Made by a program: the position numbers and the translations under genes. A stretch of DNA of 64,000 bases. It comes from Cunninghamia lanceolata. Lineage: Eukaryota; Streptophyta; Pinopsida; Cupressales; Cupressaceae. Below the pieces are notes generated by a model that worked only from the letters and a program-made list of their open reading frames with translations, did not search any database and was not told the DNA's origin. This document shows, piece by piece, positions 11,573-23,417 of this stretch. The DNA is taken from contig BSBN01000047.1 in the NCBI GenBank assembly GCA_027924645.1, positions 7,068,001-7,132,000 on the forward strand, written 5' to 3'. Position 1 is the first letter of the stretch. The number at the start of each line of letters is the position of its first letter.

Positions 11573-12619
11573 ACTATTGTACTACAAATCTTTGTATGAG
11601 ATTCTATGAAACGAACTTTGTCTTTCAAATTAATATGAAAATTGCCAGATATCAATGTAATTCCTTATTCTTTATTTGAATGCAAGACAATTTTCTTCAG
11701 ATTTCTACGTTTAAGCTAATTATTTTCAGTTGTTTGGAGAAAAGTTAGAGAAACTCAAACTAAGTATCATTTCCATACAGAATTTAAATGTTCTGTTACT
11801 CATGTCCTAAAGCATATAGTAAATTGATCAAATCAACACATTCAAATCTTCAAATGTAAAGTCCTGAACATTTTTTTCATGAACATACACCAAAGATTGC
11901 AAGCTTTTAAAGAATAATACTTCAGATACCAGTAAGAGTCAGAAAACACTCTGTAATAGCCGTAGAATTCCAAGTTTACTTGTATTCAAAGCACAAAGTC
12001 ATATAAGATTTACAATGTAAGAATGACCTTTGTTTCATTAATCAAATTACTAAACAACTTACAGACGTTTTTACAGATACACCAAGGAGACCAGACATTC
12101 CACGTACTCCTTAATGCAAACACAGGCGACCTCCTTTTCTAAACTAAAAGAAATATCCTCTCTATTCCAAATACTTTGACAAATTATAAGTGCAAGCTAC
12201 AATTCTAAAATCCCTGTGTAAGTAATATACAAATAGCAGAGCTTCTTATATAGAATTTGAAGCTTCATACTGCTACAGCTACAAAACCCAATCTACGGTC
12301 AATATTCATCTATTCTTGATCAAGGGTGCACATTTGTTCATAACCATCTCTCAAAATATCTTGGTGGTATCTTTTCTGCCTCAAAGGATGCCATTGGAAT
12401 CTTTTCAAAATAGGATTCCCCTCCTTTGACTTCTTCTTTCCTGTTGACCTTGCCCGTAGATACCCTTTACTTGATTCTTTTATTAGTATTGTTTGCTCCC
12501 TTCTACACTTTCCTACTCCTTCAAATATGCTTTGAAATTATTTGTTACACCTTCTATAAAGGTGCGATTCCCTCCTGGACTCTTTGTCCATACATATTCT
12601 TGCATTGTGACCCCTTCTT
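11573..12619. other. 3' flank of the minus-strand unknown ORF
   Basis: No gene is recognised. Read on the minus strand, it has a TATATAAG word near 12245 and a later ATTAATGAAAC word near 12035. Those would suit the promoter and poly(A) region of an LTR downstream of the ORF. No second copy of this stretch exists in the window, so an LTR cannot be shown. Confidence 0.3.
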
Positions 12620-15600
12620 TCAGTTTCTTTTCTTCTTTACCTGAACCTTCTTCTTATATTTCTTCATCTTGGCACTTGCCTCCACTGAATCAATCATTTG
12701 TTTACTTAAATATGCCTCTGGATTCTCCATACATGGTGCAAAAATGGCCTTGAATTCTGTTAATGCTCTTTGAAGTTCATATGTTCGTATATCCATACAC
12801 TCATATGATCTAAGAGCCTTTCAACTATCCTTTTATGCATCATGATCATGTTGTCTGCTTTCTCCTCTAAACCCTAAGTGGCTGCAATGCACCTTCTGAG
12901 ATTATCATCTTCAAATCTTAATTCCAACCTTGCCTGTGGCACTTGATTTTCCATCGAAGGAGTAATAACTCCATTTATTAATTCATCTGCTCTCTCCTCA
13001 ATTTCTTCCAGTTGTTCCAATTCAAACTTGCACTCTTCTTTTCTAAATTGACCATTATATATAAGTATACTGCATTTATTCTTTTCTATTGCAGCTAATT
13101 CCCATCCTGTCACTGCTTGTTTGATTACCTCCTCTCCTTCTTGCACGAATGTCCTGAACCACTCTTCAAAAATATTGGTCTTAAGCCTCTTATTTTCCAT
13201 ATCCTTTACTTCATCTTTAGACAAAACTGCTATTTCACTAGGCAATTCCGGTATTGTAGTATTGGGATCAAATATCCCTCTACTGAATTGTTGTAACTGG
13301 ACAATGTGTCCTTTCAAATATTCTTGTTTATCCTTGTCTCTCTTTAACATTTATGTTGTAGCCTGGTGCATATCTTCCCATTCACTTATGTGTTGCTCCC
13401 TTGTTGTGTGTCCTAGGTCAAAATTAAGTATTTTATATTCATCTAATGTTATTTCTCCTTTAGCTTTCTCTTTCTGTGGTATGGCCAAGTTTAGTGTTCT
13501 GGATCCATCTGGACCCCTTTGTATTGCTGACATGGTTCTGGCCTTCCTCTTTTCTTTCCTTGGTGTTGCATCGCCTAATAGACTTTTGTTGTCTATAGGT
13601 ACTAACTGTACCTCCACCTTTTCTCTCCTTACTTCTGCACCTAACTAGGTCGAGGCCTCTTTTGTGCTTTCAGTTGCCTTTTCTTCATTGATTACCTCTT
13701 CTTGAGGCCTTTCTACTTCTTGTTCCTGTTGCTGCTGTGGTTGTTCTTGTTGTTGTGATTGTTCTTGTTACTGTGGAGGAGGTTGATGTTGAGGGGCTGA
13801 TTCCTGTACCATTGGATCATTTTGCTATTTAGATTCACCCTCATTTTCGTCCTCTTCAACTTTTGTATCTCCTCCACTTTCATCCTCTTCCTCTGGACCT
13901 TCTTTTCTTGATGAGTCTTTTGCGTGGTCTTCCTCTTTATTTGTTTGTTCCACATTTGTCGTTTCTTTATCTTCTATTTGCTTTTCAGATTTATCTCCCT
14001 CAATATTATCTGTATTCTCTTGGCTTTCAGGTTTGGTTGTTGTTTCCTCTGCTCTTTCACCTTCCTTTTGCACCGTTTCAGGCATGTCAACTTGCTCTGT
14101 ATGTGAAGGTGAACCCACCAGCTTATCAGCCTCTTTTGTTTCTTTTCCCTACTCCTCCTTGCTTTCTACATTCCTTTCTTCTTCACTTTGTTCACCATAC
14201 ATATTCAGAATATTCAGCACATCCACAGCAGAGGTACCAGCTCCTATTTCTTCTTTGGTTTGAGCAGGTGCTTCGTTTACTGCTTCCTCAGGGGCATCTT
14301 CTTTTTTAGATTCTTCAATTTGATGTGCTACATCTTGCATATCCTTTATTATTTCAGGGAATACCAATGTTCCGAATGGATCTACTGCTCCTGATTCCTC
14401 TTGTATATTTTCCTGCTCAAACACTGGACCTTGTTCGACTCCCATATCAACTTGAGTGTCTTGTTCTTCTTCTTCACTTAAATATTCCCTAGATTCTTCT
14501 TCTTCCATGCCACCTTCTTTTCCTGTCCCTGAATCCATTTCTTTGATTTCACTTTCACTGTTGTCATCTTCAATGTTGACAGTCTCAGTAACTTGCTTGG
14601 CTTCATGCATTTTTGACCCATGTAGCATTTCTTCAGCCAATTCTCTTTTTACCTTAGCATATACTTGTCTTTTCTTTGCTAAGGTAGATGCACCAGGTAT
14701 GTCACTCAATTTAGCACCTACCTACTGTGCTCCTATAACTTCACTTTGTTTTGAAGGTTTCCCCTTGGATATGCCTATTGGTATTGCCTTCATGACCTTT
14801 TGCCCTGTTAACTCTTGAGCAGCATGTGTTTGCTCTGCACTGGTATCATGACTTAATGATTTTGCCTCTACAAATGTGCCTGATGATACCGCTATTGTCA
14901 CCCCTATTGCATAAAGATCCATTAATGTAGCATTTTTATCTTTCTCAACAATCTTTGCTTCTACAATCTTCCTTTTCTTTTCATAAAAGCACTGGAGATC
15001 ATCTTGATGCTCCCTCACTCTCCTTTTACCTTTCTTTGGATATGTGAGCTCAATTCCCTTAGCCTTAAGCTCCTCAATTATGTCTTTCAACCATGTCTTG
15101 GAGAATAAAATAACAAGTGTGGACAATGTGTCCAAAGATGTAATCCATGGTTGCAACCAATCAGGCTCTCCAATGGGAGCAAGCCTAGCACTTTCATAAC
15201 TATGATGTAGCAATTTACCATCATCTTCAACTTTTGGGGGAACATAGATATCTCCCATGGACCTCATTTGATCTACTGTTAGTCTTTTGTGAGCTCTCTT
15301 CCTCACCTCTCTATCATTCTTACAATCTAACCAAAAATCCTCAATGTGTACTTGGTGTTTAAATTTAGGATCAATGGTATTTTGGATCCTGTGAAAAGGA
15401 TCAAATCTTCTTGCTAACTCAAACTCCTCAAACCCATAAAACCTTAACTCTCTCTCTAAATAACCAGCCACCTCTTCACTGGAACAGGTATATCTACCAA
15501 TTGACCAAGGGAGTTTAAGATTTCCCCTGCTATACTTCTTTTTGTACATTCTGAAGGCATTCAAGTTCTGTCTTGAGAACTCTAAAACAATCAACTTATT

Positions 15601-16713
15601 AGAAGGATACCTAGGGAGCATGAAAGGTTTTCCTTCAAATCCCTCAGTTCTGATATAAGTAAAGTTTTGGAATTGGATGTATCATGAACTGTGCAACCCA
15701 ATTGTATCCTCTGCATCTGCAGACAATCTTTTATCCGGCTCTTCTCTTAAAACTCTGACCATGTATGTATAAAATACATCATTCACTAAAGCATACTTTC
15801 TCAATGCATTTTCCTCCTGTAAATCAGGATAATGCTCATATACAAGCTTCTGATCTGGGCCATTTCCTAGGGTTCCCACTATGTCAATCCCATGTATGTA
15901 TGGTTGAACCATTGCTGCACATGAATATAATCTATATGAGGACAAATAAAAAGGCATCAATTTTTGTTTTCTTCACATTGCCTGTCTCCATATAGCTGTG
16001 CTAATAGCCTTAGCCCAGTGAATTTGTCCTTGTTCTTTCTTTACTTCCCTCATGAATTGTATCACAGTAAACATCCAAAGCTCACACTTAGTGCCATCCC
16101 TCAATCCCACCAATCTGCTTAACATTGTAATCATCAAATATATTTCTTCCTTAAAGTATATTCTTTGCAGATTCTTATGTACTCTTGCCACAGCCTTGGA
16201 CTTGTTTTCTGCACTATACCAACTGTAGAAGATCTTGCTTCTACAATCCCTCTCATTCTCAATGAAATCTTCATTATACTGGTCAATATCAATATCTACC
16301 ATTTTCTCATGTATTTCTAGACCAAAGGTTCTTGCAATCCCTTCTATAGATAAGTCTGCAATGAGCCTATCATGGAACATTATTTTCCCGGTAACTGGGT
16401 TGTTTAAACATATGCAATCCAGACATAAGTCCTTAGCTTCCATAGCTAACGGGAAACCTGCAGTCCTGTATAATCCACTCTCCCATATACACCTCATGTC
16501 AGGTGTAGCATCGGCTACTGTAATCTTCTGCAGAACATAATCTGCGTCATAGTTTCCTATGTTGATGTCCGTCCCAACTCTGCTTGTGCCTAGCAATGAA
16601 GGATACCCTCTGTATATTGGCAATTCCTCTTTCTCCGTTTCTTTACAAGGCTTTCTTTCCTTTTTTATCTTTTCCTCACCCCCTGTATCTACCTTTTTCT
16701 GCTTTGGGGCCAT
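12620..16713 (-). pseudogene. unrecognised long ORF, copy A, stop-riddled
   Basis: About 1360 codons on the minus strand starting MAPKQKKVDTGGEE. One frame holds from 16713 to about 12810, interrupted only by stops (near 15973, 15682, 14722, 14149, 13825, 13351 and 12872, plus a few others). A single frameshift near 12800 leads to a lysine-rich tail ending at 12620. Regions in order: basic N-terminus; a globular part with MITMLSRLVGL, IVGTLGNG, LPRYPSNK and IEDFWLDCKN; a long acidic, Glu- and Gln-rich low-complexity part (14700-13640); then a helical C-terminal part (QLQQFSRGIFDPN, EEWFRTFVQEGEEV). It is clearly related to copy B at 20421-23417, which runs the other way. I do not recognise the family. 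The start is supported by a splice-acceptor-like CAG one base before the ATG. Confidence 0.7.
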
Positions 16714-17289
16714 CCTGTAAAAAAACACATTCTTTTAACTTGTTGTTTTACCTTCTTACCTAAGGTTTTACTACGAATTTACTGTTTTTTACATTTTACC
16801 CTAACCCCCCATTTGTCTTTTCCAGTTTTGACTTTCACATTGTTTAACCCAACCCAGCTAATTAACAATCAAACACAGTAATTTAATGCTTGCTTACATT
16901 TCAAAATGAAATTACTGAAATTTACTTTGCATTTTAACTAACTGAACTGTAACAGCGTTTAAGATAAATACCTGTATCCTTTGATAGCTAAAACTTACAC
17001 CGTTGACTTACTTTACCGTTTTCTACTCTTTTCCCGCTTCTGGGATTCCGTCCCGCGATGAAATTTTCGTTTAATTTCTTTAACAACTCTTCTTTCTGCA
17101 ATTTTGATCATAGCAATACAAATCTGAAAGAAAAACAACTTTAAATTTACCCTAACCCATTAAATTTTACTATTTTCAGTGTTAGATCGGCATTAATTAC
17201 AGCAATTAATGCGCCTATGGCTTCAGCGTCTTATTTCAACGTTTTATTTTAAACCTTCTATCCGTTAGTTTACTTTCTGCATACATCAC
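16714..17289. other. upstream region of copy A
   Basis: On the minus strand, a pyrimidine-rich tract ending ACAG lies one base before the ATG at 16713. This suggests a 5' UTR intron ending there. No upstream exon could be fixed. The rest is AT-rich and without readable genes. Confidence 0.4.
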
Positions 17290-17580
17290 ATTTTCTTGTA
17301 TCTTTCCTTGTATAGTGTTCCTTGTATGTCCATTTGCTTCTTTTCAATATACAATTTTATATGCAACGAGTTATAACCAATGTTATCCCTTTTCCTTTAT
17401 ATCCGCACTTGTATCTTTTGTTTGTATATCGTAATGTATGTAACATATATACAAACGCACATACAAACAACCCATACAAACCTTCTTTTACCTTTTATCT
17501 CTCCGGCGATGTCTTTCATTTCTTTGTATGTCGGGATTGTATATCGTTAACATATAATTGCCCAAACATACAAAGCCTTA
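17290..17580. repeat. TTGTAT/ATACAA-rich tract, first
   Basis: At least twelve copies of the hexamer TTGTAT or its complement occur in under 300 bp, at irregular spacing and in both orientations. A similar tract lies at 24360-25020. It is not a simple tandem repeat. Confidence 0.7.
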
Positions 17581-17582
17581 CC

Positions 17583-17930
17583 TTTATTAGCCGATAGGCT
17601 TTTATATGTGAGCATTATAGTGCTTGTAATTGTCTCACGCCGTAAAAAAAATTCACACCGGAAAATTTTCTAAACTCGTCGGTTGTTCTATTGGTGTATT
17701 CCTTGAACCTCCTATGGGTGCAAGTGCTAGTGTATTTTATTAGACGTCATTAGATTTTAGGGTTTTTTTAACGTTTTGTTTTTTGAATAAAATTTAATGT
17801 ATTTAGCCCATAGGCATTTATATGTGAGCATTATAGTGCTCGGAATTGTCTCACGCCGTAAAAATCTAAACTCGTCATTCGTTCCTATCGGCGTACTCCT
17901 TGAACCTCCTATGGGTGCAAGTGCTAGTTT
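17583..17930. repeat. duplicated ~150 bp block
   Basis: Two imperfect copies, about 17583-17735 and 17808-17930. Both contain TATATGTGAGCATTATAGTG, then TTGTCTCACGCCGTAAAAA, and end CCTATGGGTGCAAGTGCTAG. The spacing is about 220 bp. The second copy lacks about 20 bp in the middle. Confidence 0.85.
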
Positions 17931-18139
17931 AATTTTTTTTTTGAAATCCGTCTTGTATCCCAGCTCCTTGCATCTTTGTGTTGTACCCAATCAAAATTTT
18001 TGCTTCATTAAGGCATTTTGAACAAGTCTAGAAAAATTTTCGTCAAAAAGTAAAAAAAAAAAATTTCTAAAAATAGACGTCAAATTAGGTTTTTTGGGTT
18101 TCTTGAGATATGGATGCTGGTATAACTTTCTAAAAATAG

Positions 18140-19440
18140 AATCTCCGACTCAGGTGTCGCGCTTGATTCTCATTGGTCGATTTTGCTTCACGATCAGCGT
18201 AGTCCAAACGGAATCTTCAAAAGGTCAAGTTTTCTCTACTGGGTCATTTTTGCTTTTTCGGAAGGCGAAGCATGAGCACTGAAGTCGTCAACAGAGGAAG
18301 TTCACCTGCCAAAGCTCGTTTTCAGGTTTTCAATGCTGTTCCAACAATGCAGAACCGACGAACAGTTGCCGACTTGACGACGCACGCAAAACGGAGCAGG
18401 ATGGATCCCAGGTGAGATGAAAATCCAGAAATCACGAAATTGGGCTAAGTCTGAAGATTTCAGGAGCCCCAGGAGGCTTGGGGCGCCCAGTCCCACCAAT
18501 GTTGGAAATTTTACGCATTTTTCGAGAAAATGCGAAAAGCATGTCTATTGGTCAGTTCTGGGGGGCATAAAAGCAGTCGTTTTGGTCATTAGGCTCTGAA
18601 AAGCTAGAAAATTTGTGAAATGTACCCATGCTATGCAATTCATTCACCATTCAATGGCAGTTGATCGACAAATCGTCAAAATCGACATCAGGAAGCAGCT
18701 GACAGCACGCAAAACGGACCAAGTTGCAGATGAGAGTTGGAAAATCAGAAAAATGGTTAAGTTTGGAGAAACCAAGCGCCCTAGGTGACTTGGGGCACCC
18801 AACCTCTCCAGTGTTAGATTTTCTTTCACATTTTTCGAGAAACATCAAAAATGCTTCCGTCAGCCTGTTTCCAGTTGGTCAAACTTGGTCAAACATCAGT
18901 CAAAGCTAGTATTTCATCACAGATATGTTCAGGCAGCTCAGATCACCCTTCGTCCCGCCCCGACCGTCGTCAGGACGACCGAAAACGAAGATCAAACAGA
19001 GGTTGTTGGCACAGAAAACGAGAAATGCTATAAAATTTGAATTTTTTTAGAAAATTTTCTAACGCATTGAAAGATAGGCACCCCAGGTGACTTGGGGCGT
19101 CCAAACTCACCAGAGTTAGAATATTTTTGAGTTTTCCTCGAAAAACGAGAATCTCCCTTGGTCAGCCTGGTCTAGATCAGAGCAGGTCAGTTTGGCGCGT
19201 TTCACGAGGCAGACAGTGAGTACAATTAGCTCAGTTTTCATCAGACTTGCCTATCTGCCAGATCATCAAACTTAGTTTTGTCCCAGCAAACATAAATCGA
19301 CAGCCAAACAGGGGTCATCAGCCCCCATAACGAGCACGCAAATCGAAAATTTTAAGTTACAATTTTCGAAAAAATGGCTAAGGCATGAGAAGTCAGGCAC
19401 CCCAGGTGACTTCGGGCGCCCAACTTCACCAGAGATAGAA
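18140..19440 (+). repeat. four ~305 bp imperfect repeats with palindromic core
   Basis: A core resembling CACCCCAGGTGACTTGGGGC recurs at about 18462, 18774, 19077 and 19395, that is every 303-318 bp. The core is an imperfect palindrome of about 25 bp. It is preceded by an AAAATGGCTAAG-like word and followed by a CACCAGAGTTAGAAT-like word and a TTTTTCGAGAAA-like word in each unit. Units diverge strongly outside these landmarks, so the array is old but the core has been retained. It lies 1-2.3 kb upstream of copy B, in the spacer between the two divergent ORFs. Confidence 0.75.
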
Positions 19441-20420
19441 TTTTTCTTCATCTACCAGTGTTTCCAACAGTTGTTTCTCTATCTTCGTCCATTGTCCGAT
19501 TCAAGAGGTCAAATTTGCAGTCAAAACAAGGCCAGATCGTCAGTCAGAGGATAGGGATGGAATCCCAGTGGATAGGTCTCCAAAATGTCAGGGTCAGTCA
19601 GCTTTTTCAGTTAATGGTGACATTTTGCCATCTTGTTGGAAGTCAGATACAAGCCATACTTGAGTCAAAACAAGTGCAGAAGAGTCGAAAATGAAGAAAA
19701 ATTGGCTAACACTTTTGTCAACTCGCATGTTCGATGACATCATCAAAAGAAGATATTTTTCGTCATCTTACACATGAAGCCATAGGCAACTACCAAATAG
19801 GGATTCTTCCTATTCGAAGACATCCACTTGGATTTGTGCTTTAAAAGTTGTTTTTTTCATGGATGAGATCCAAGTTTTATTCTTTCACAAAGAAAATTGC
19901 TTTTTCGCCCTAAAGTTCTATAAAGACTTGAGCATTTAGCTTCTTTATTTCATTATCTTTTGCAGGTTGCATCCAGAGGAAGAATTTTTATTTTTCTTTC
20001 AACGAAGATTCGAAGACCCAAACGAAGTGTTTTTTCAACGTTCTTCATAGTTTCGGTTGAGGAAGCAAGAAGGCTCGCTTTTTCAGGGTCCCTTTTTCTA
20101 GGGGATAGTTTTTTAGAAATTGGACCGAAGCTTTTTCAGTTTTCGTCGAGATGGGTCCATCCAGAATATCATCCTTTTGAAGATTGGGAGTTTTGCTTTT
20201 TTTGGAAATCTATTTTTTTGCTGCTTTTTCGGGAAAGTCTCGACTTTTTCAAAATCCGACGATCTGAGTTGCTTCAAAACAGAATTACCTACAAAACCCA
20301 TGTGCCAGCTTTTTTGCTCGGAATCTACTTTTTTCTAAAAATCAGCAAGTAATTTTTAGCCATTTGTCCAAGATTTTTCGAACATAGACGTGTTCACAGT
20401 CAATTTTCAAATCTTTCAGT
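19441..20420 (+). other. leader region of copy B
   Basis: No protein is recognised. Two splice-acceptor-like sites stand out: a pyrimidine tract ending TTTTGCAG near 19958-19965, and AATCTTTCAG ending at 20419, one base before the ATG of copy B. Phenylalanine-rich short frames here come from T-runs and are unlikely to be coding. Confidence 0.4.
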
Positions 20421-23417
20421 ATGCAGTACTCTCCAACACAAATCAGGCCCAAAACGGCATTCGTTCACAATTACCTGAGAACTTGTGAAACAGACTTGCA
20501 TAGACTACTTCCAGTGATCAATTTACATTCTTTGGAGGATGCAAGAAATAATGCTATGAAGAATCTAGGACAATCCAGTTTGGTTGCAGCAGCATCCTTT
20601 CCCATCACAATGCAAAGTATCAAATTTGTAATTGCTTGCATGACGCATTACAATTCGGTCACAAGAGAAATCCAATCAAGAGATGGACGTGTGCTCTGTA
20701 GCCTGAGGCCGAACGACATTGAGAAGTGTTTTACAAGACCATTCTGGAGAGAAAACTTAACCGTTTCAATTGAAGAATGCAAGAGGGTTTAGAATAAAGA
20801 TGAAGAAAAATACCGGAAAAAGATTGGTCAGAGGTGGTTAAAGGAAAAGCAGAATGTCATGCCAAAGAATGTTAGACGTCGAGAATTCAAGGAGGAACAT
20901 GCAATAATGATTACTCTGCTAAGTCGGATCATGGGTAAAGCAGATGCTAACAAGTTCTAGCCTTGGATGTTTTACATCATGTCCCAGATTGTTGATGGAA
21001 CCAAATTTTATAACTGGTCGGCACTCATCAGTTATAGTCTCCACCAACAAATACTTGATTTTCAAAGGGCTCACTAATTCCACATGATGTCATACCTTGT
21101 GTATTTGATGGCTTTTCAGGGTCAATTCAGAGCTTTGAATGTTGTTGGAACTCTGGGTATTCAGCATGCATATCACCATTTCCCGCAGTTAGAAATTTCT
21201 CAAGTTGAACAACATTACAGGCAGGTAAATGAAGCATTCTTGATGCATGCATTGCGGGATATGGATAATGAGTTTTATATACAGTTTTCAACATATGCTA
21301 GAATAGCAATGGCAGAATGGGCTGATTGGTTTATCCAGTTTCCCACTTTTTCCTACATCAGAGTATATGGCTTCTCAAGAGAGCCAGCCATGTTGCTGAG
21401 ATATCCTACAGATGAAATAACATTTATGGAATTCTTGAGGCAAGCCTATGAAGTTCATACATTTTTGCGTAGCAGACGCAAGGCAACTTTCAATTTTCCA
21501 CTTAGGATGAGTATTTACAGATGCAGATCTGGAGCAGATGCCAAGGCAATCGGTAATGAATCATCCAGATATGGTCTTAAGTTTTTCGACAGGAGGTCTT
21601 CATATGATACTCATGGTGTTTTTGCATCACATCTTAGTCAAAATTGTACGCACAAGCATGCGGTTGAAGACTTCTGGCCTAATTGTGCTGATGAGTTTGA
21701 AGAGCGAGAACGCAGTTACAACAGGTTTACTCTTCAGCAAATGTCTGATATCCTATCAGAAGATATAGAGGTTTTGACCAAGAGTGGTGAAGTTCTAGTT
21801 CCCACATATTTCAGGGATCAAGTTGAGCAACAGTCGTTGCCACCAGTTAATTGGTCAATAAAAGAGAACACTTGCATTGAAGAAAGAACGAGTCGAGTGG
21901 TTACAAACAGTTTGATATACTTGAAGAATAAGCAAAAGGATGATATTTCGGTAGCACAACCGCCAGTTGTACAACCATTAGAGCCTTCCACTTCCAAACC
22001 AAAATGAAGGGTTAAAGCTGTGAGTTTTCTCCCAAAAGGAACAAAAATGGCTAAGTTAAAGAGAAAAAAGAATGAGTCTCCAGCTCATGTCTAGTAGGAA
22101 CAACCAGTAGTTGAATCAGAAGCTCCTGTTGAAACAACGCCGCATGTTGAAGCGTTACCTTCAGATCATGTCTCCCCTCCTTCACTGAGCACTTCTCCTA
22201 TCCACATAGATTCAGAGCCAAATTCGCCGGTTCGTATCTCTGATGCACATATTGGTTCATCAGGAGCTGATGAGGTCAGAACTGAGTTTCCAAGAGAGGA
22301 TGGCTCATCCTGGCTTGAAAACATTCTGGGAAGGAAGAGGAGAAAGCCCTTATATCAGCTGGATTTAACAGAGCTTAAAAGCGTCTACCAAGACACACCA
22401 GACAAGAAGCTGAAGAAGCAGGTTCGCATTGAAAAGAATGCAGATGGAGAAATAATCCTTGAAATTGCAACACCGCCAGAAGATAGAAGTACTGATGATA
22501 TCGAAGTTGATGACTTCACGGTTGTCAAAGCTAACCATGGTAGAAGTACCCGCCATACATATGTAAATCTCTTCGAGGTTGCAACGGATAATTTGAAGGA
22601 GAGGGTGTTGAAAGATGGAGAAGACAAAGCAGCTCTCAAGGATGAAGTTAGGCAGTTGCGGCAGTATATTTCCAACCTTTTCCATGGCACATCAAACGCT
22701 GATTTACTTCTTCCACCGAATCTGGAATCACCAGCCGATCAACGGCAGTTCAGTCAGTTGGTCCTCTATGGGAGGCACATGAATAGTTGGGTGGAAGAAT
22801 TTGTGACTAAAGGGACAGTTGTACTCTCAGAGTTTTATCAATTGAAGTACAACACTCATGATTTACGCCAAGGCATTCAGGTGTTGCAACAGACCATGGC
22901 AGAAAATAGACCGGTGTTCGAGATCATTATCTCCGACTTGAAGATTGCACTTTATTCTATTGATTCAGCCGATGATAAGAAGACAGTTTCTACTTGGAAA
23001 GCGCAATACCTTTTCACAGTAAAAACTTATGACAGTATAATATCAGAATTGACAGGGTGGAAAGAAAAGGTAGTCAACGTCCTCAAGTTCGTCAAATCTT
23101 TTGTTTCTCAAATCCCATGTTCGTATGAAAGAGAAGATGGTACCCTCTATGATCTTAGGGAAGTGCAAGCAGAGTTCCAGACTCTCGTCCGCAGCAATTT
23201 TAATGATATCAATGCCGACAAGATGGGTCGTTTTGCCGCAATGACAGTGAAGTTTGAAAACGCTGTGGGCGAAGTTCATGAATTTCTTCAGATGGTTGTA
23301 AACAGTGAAGAAATGTTAGAGAATCAGAATATCATTCTAGAGAGTATCAGTGTTCCTGGCAAAGACGCAGTCACTCGCTTTTTAGAAGATATTGTTTCTC
23401 AAAATATCAATGGATGA
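20421..23417 (+). pseudogene. unrecognised long ORF, copy B, stop-riddled
   Basis: 998 codons in one uninterrupted plus frame, starting MQYSPTQIRP and ending at the TGA at 23415. Six internal stops (20790, 20958, 21075, 22005, 22092, 22095) and no frameshift. The core matches copy A in order: MITLLSRIMG, NVVGTLGIQHAYHHFPQLE, WFIQFPTFSYIRVYGFSREP, LLRYPTDE, VEDFWPNCADEFEERER. A proline-, serine- and acid-rich linker (21900-22560) follows. The C-terminal helical part has RQLRQYISNLFHG and NSWVEEFVTKGTVVL, matching the C-terminal part of copy A. No transmembrane segment, zinc finger or catalytic motif is evident. It could be a host-derived family spread by retroelements, or an extra ORF of a large non-autonomous element. 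Confidence 0.72.

Noticed and set aside
13121..14818. Several plus-strand frames rich in Phe, Leu and Ser (13121-13648, 13863-14309, 14456-14818)
   Set aside because: They are antisense shadows of the acidic, Glu-rich part of copy A.
17757..18021. Short frames on both strands around 17757-18021
   Set aside because: They arise from the duplicated 150 bp block; the frame is not kept between the two copies.
22365..22690. Two overlapping minus-strand frames of 101-106 codons
   Set aside because: Antisense to copy B, with no independent features.
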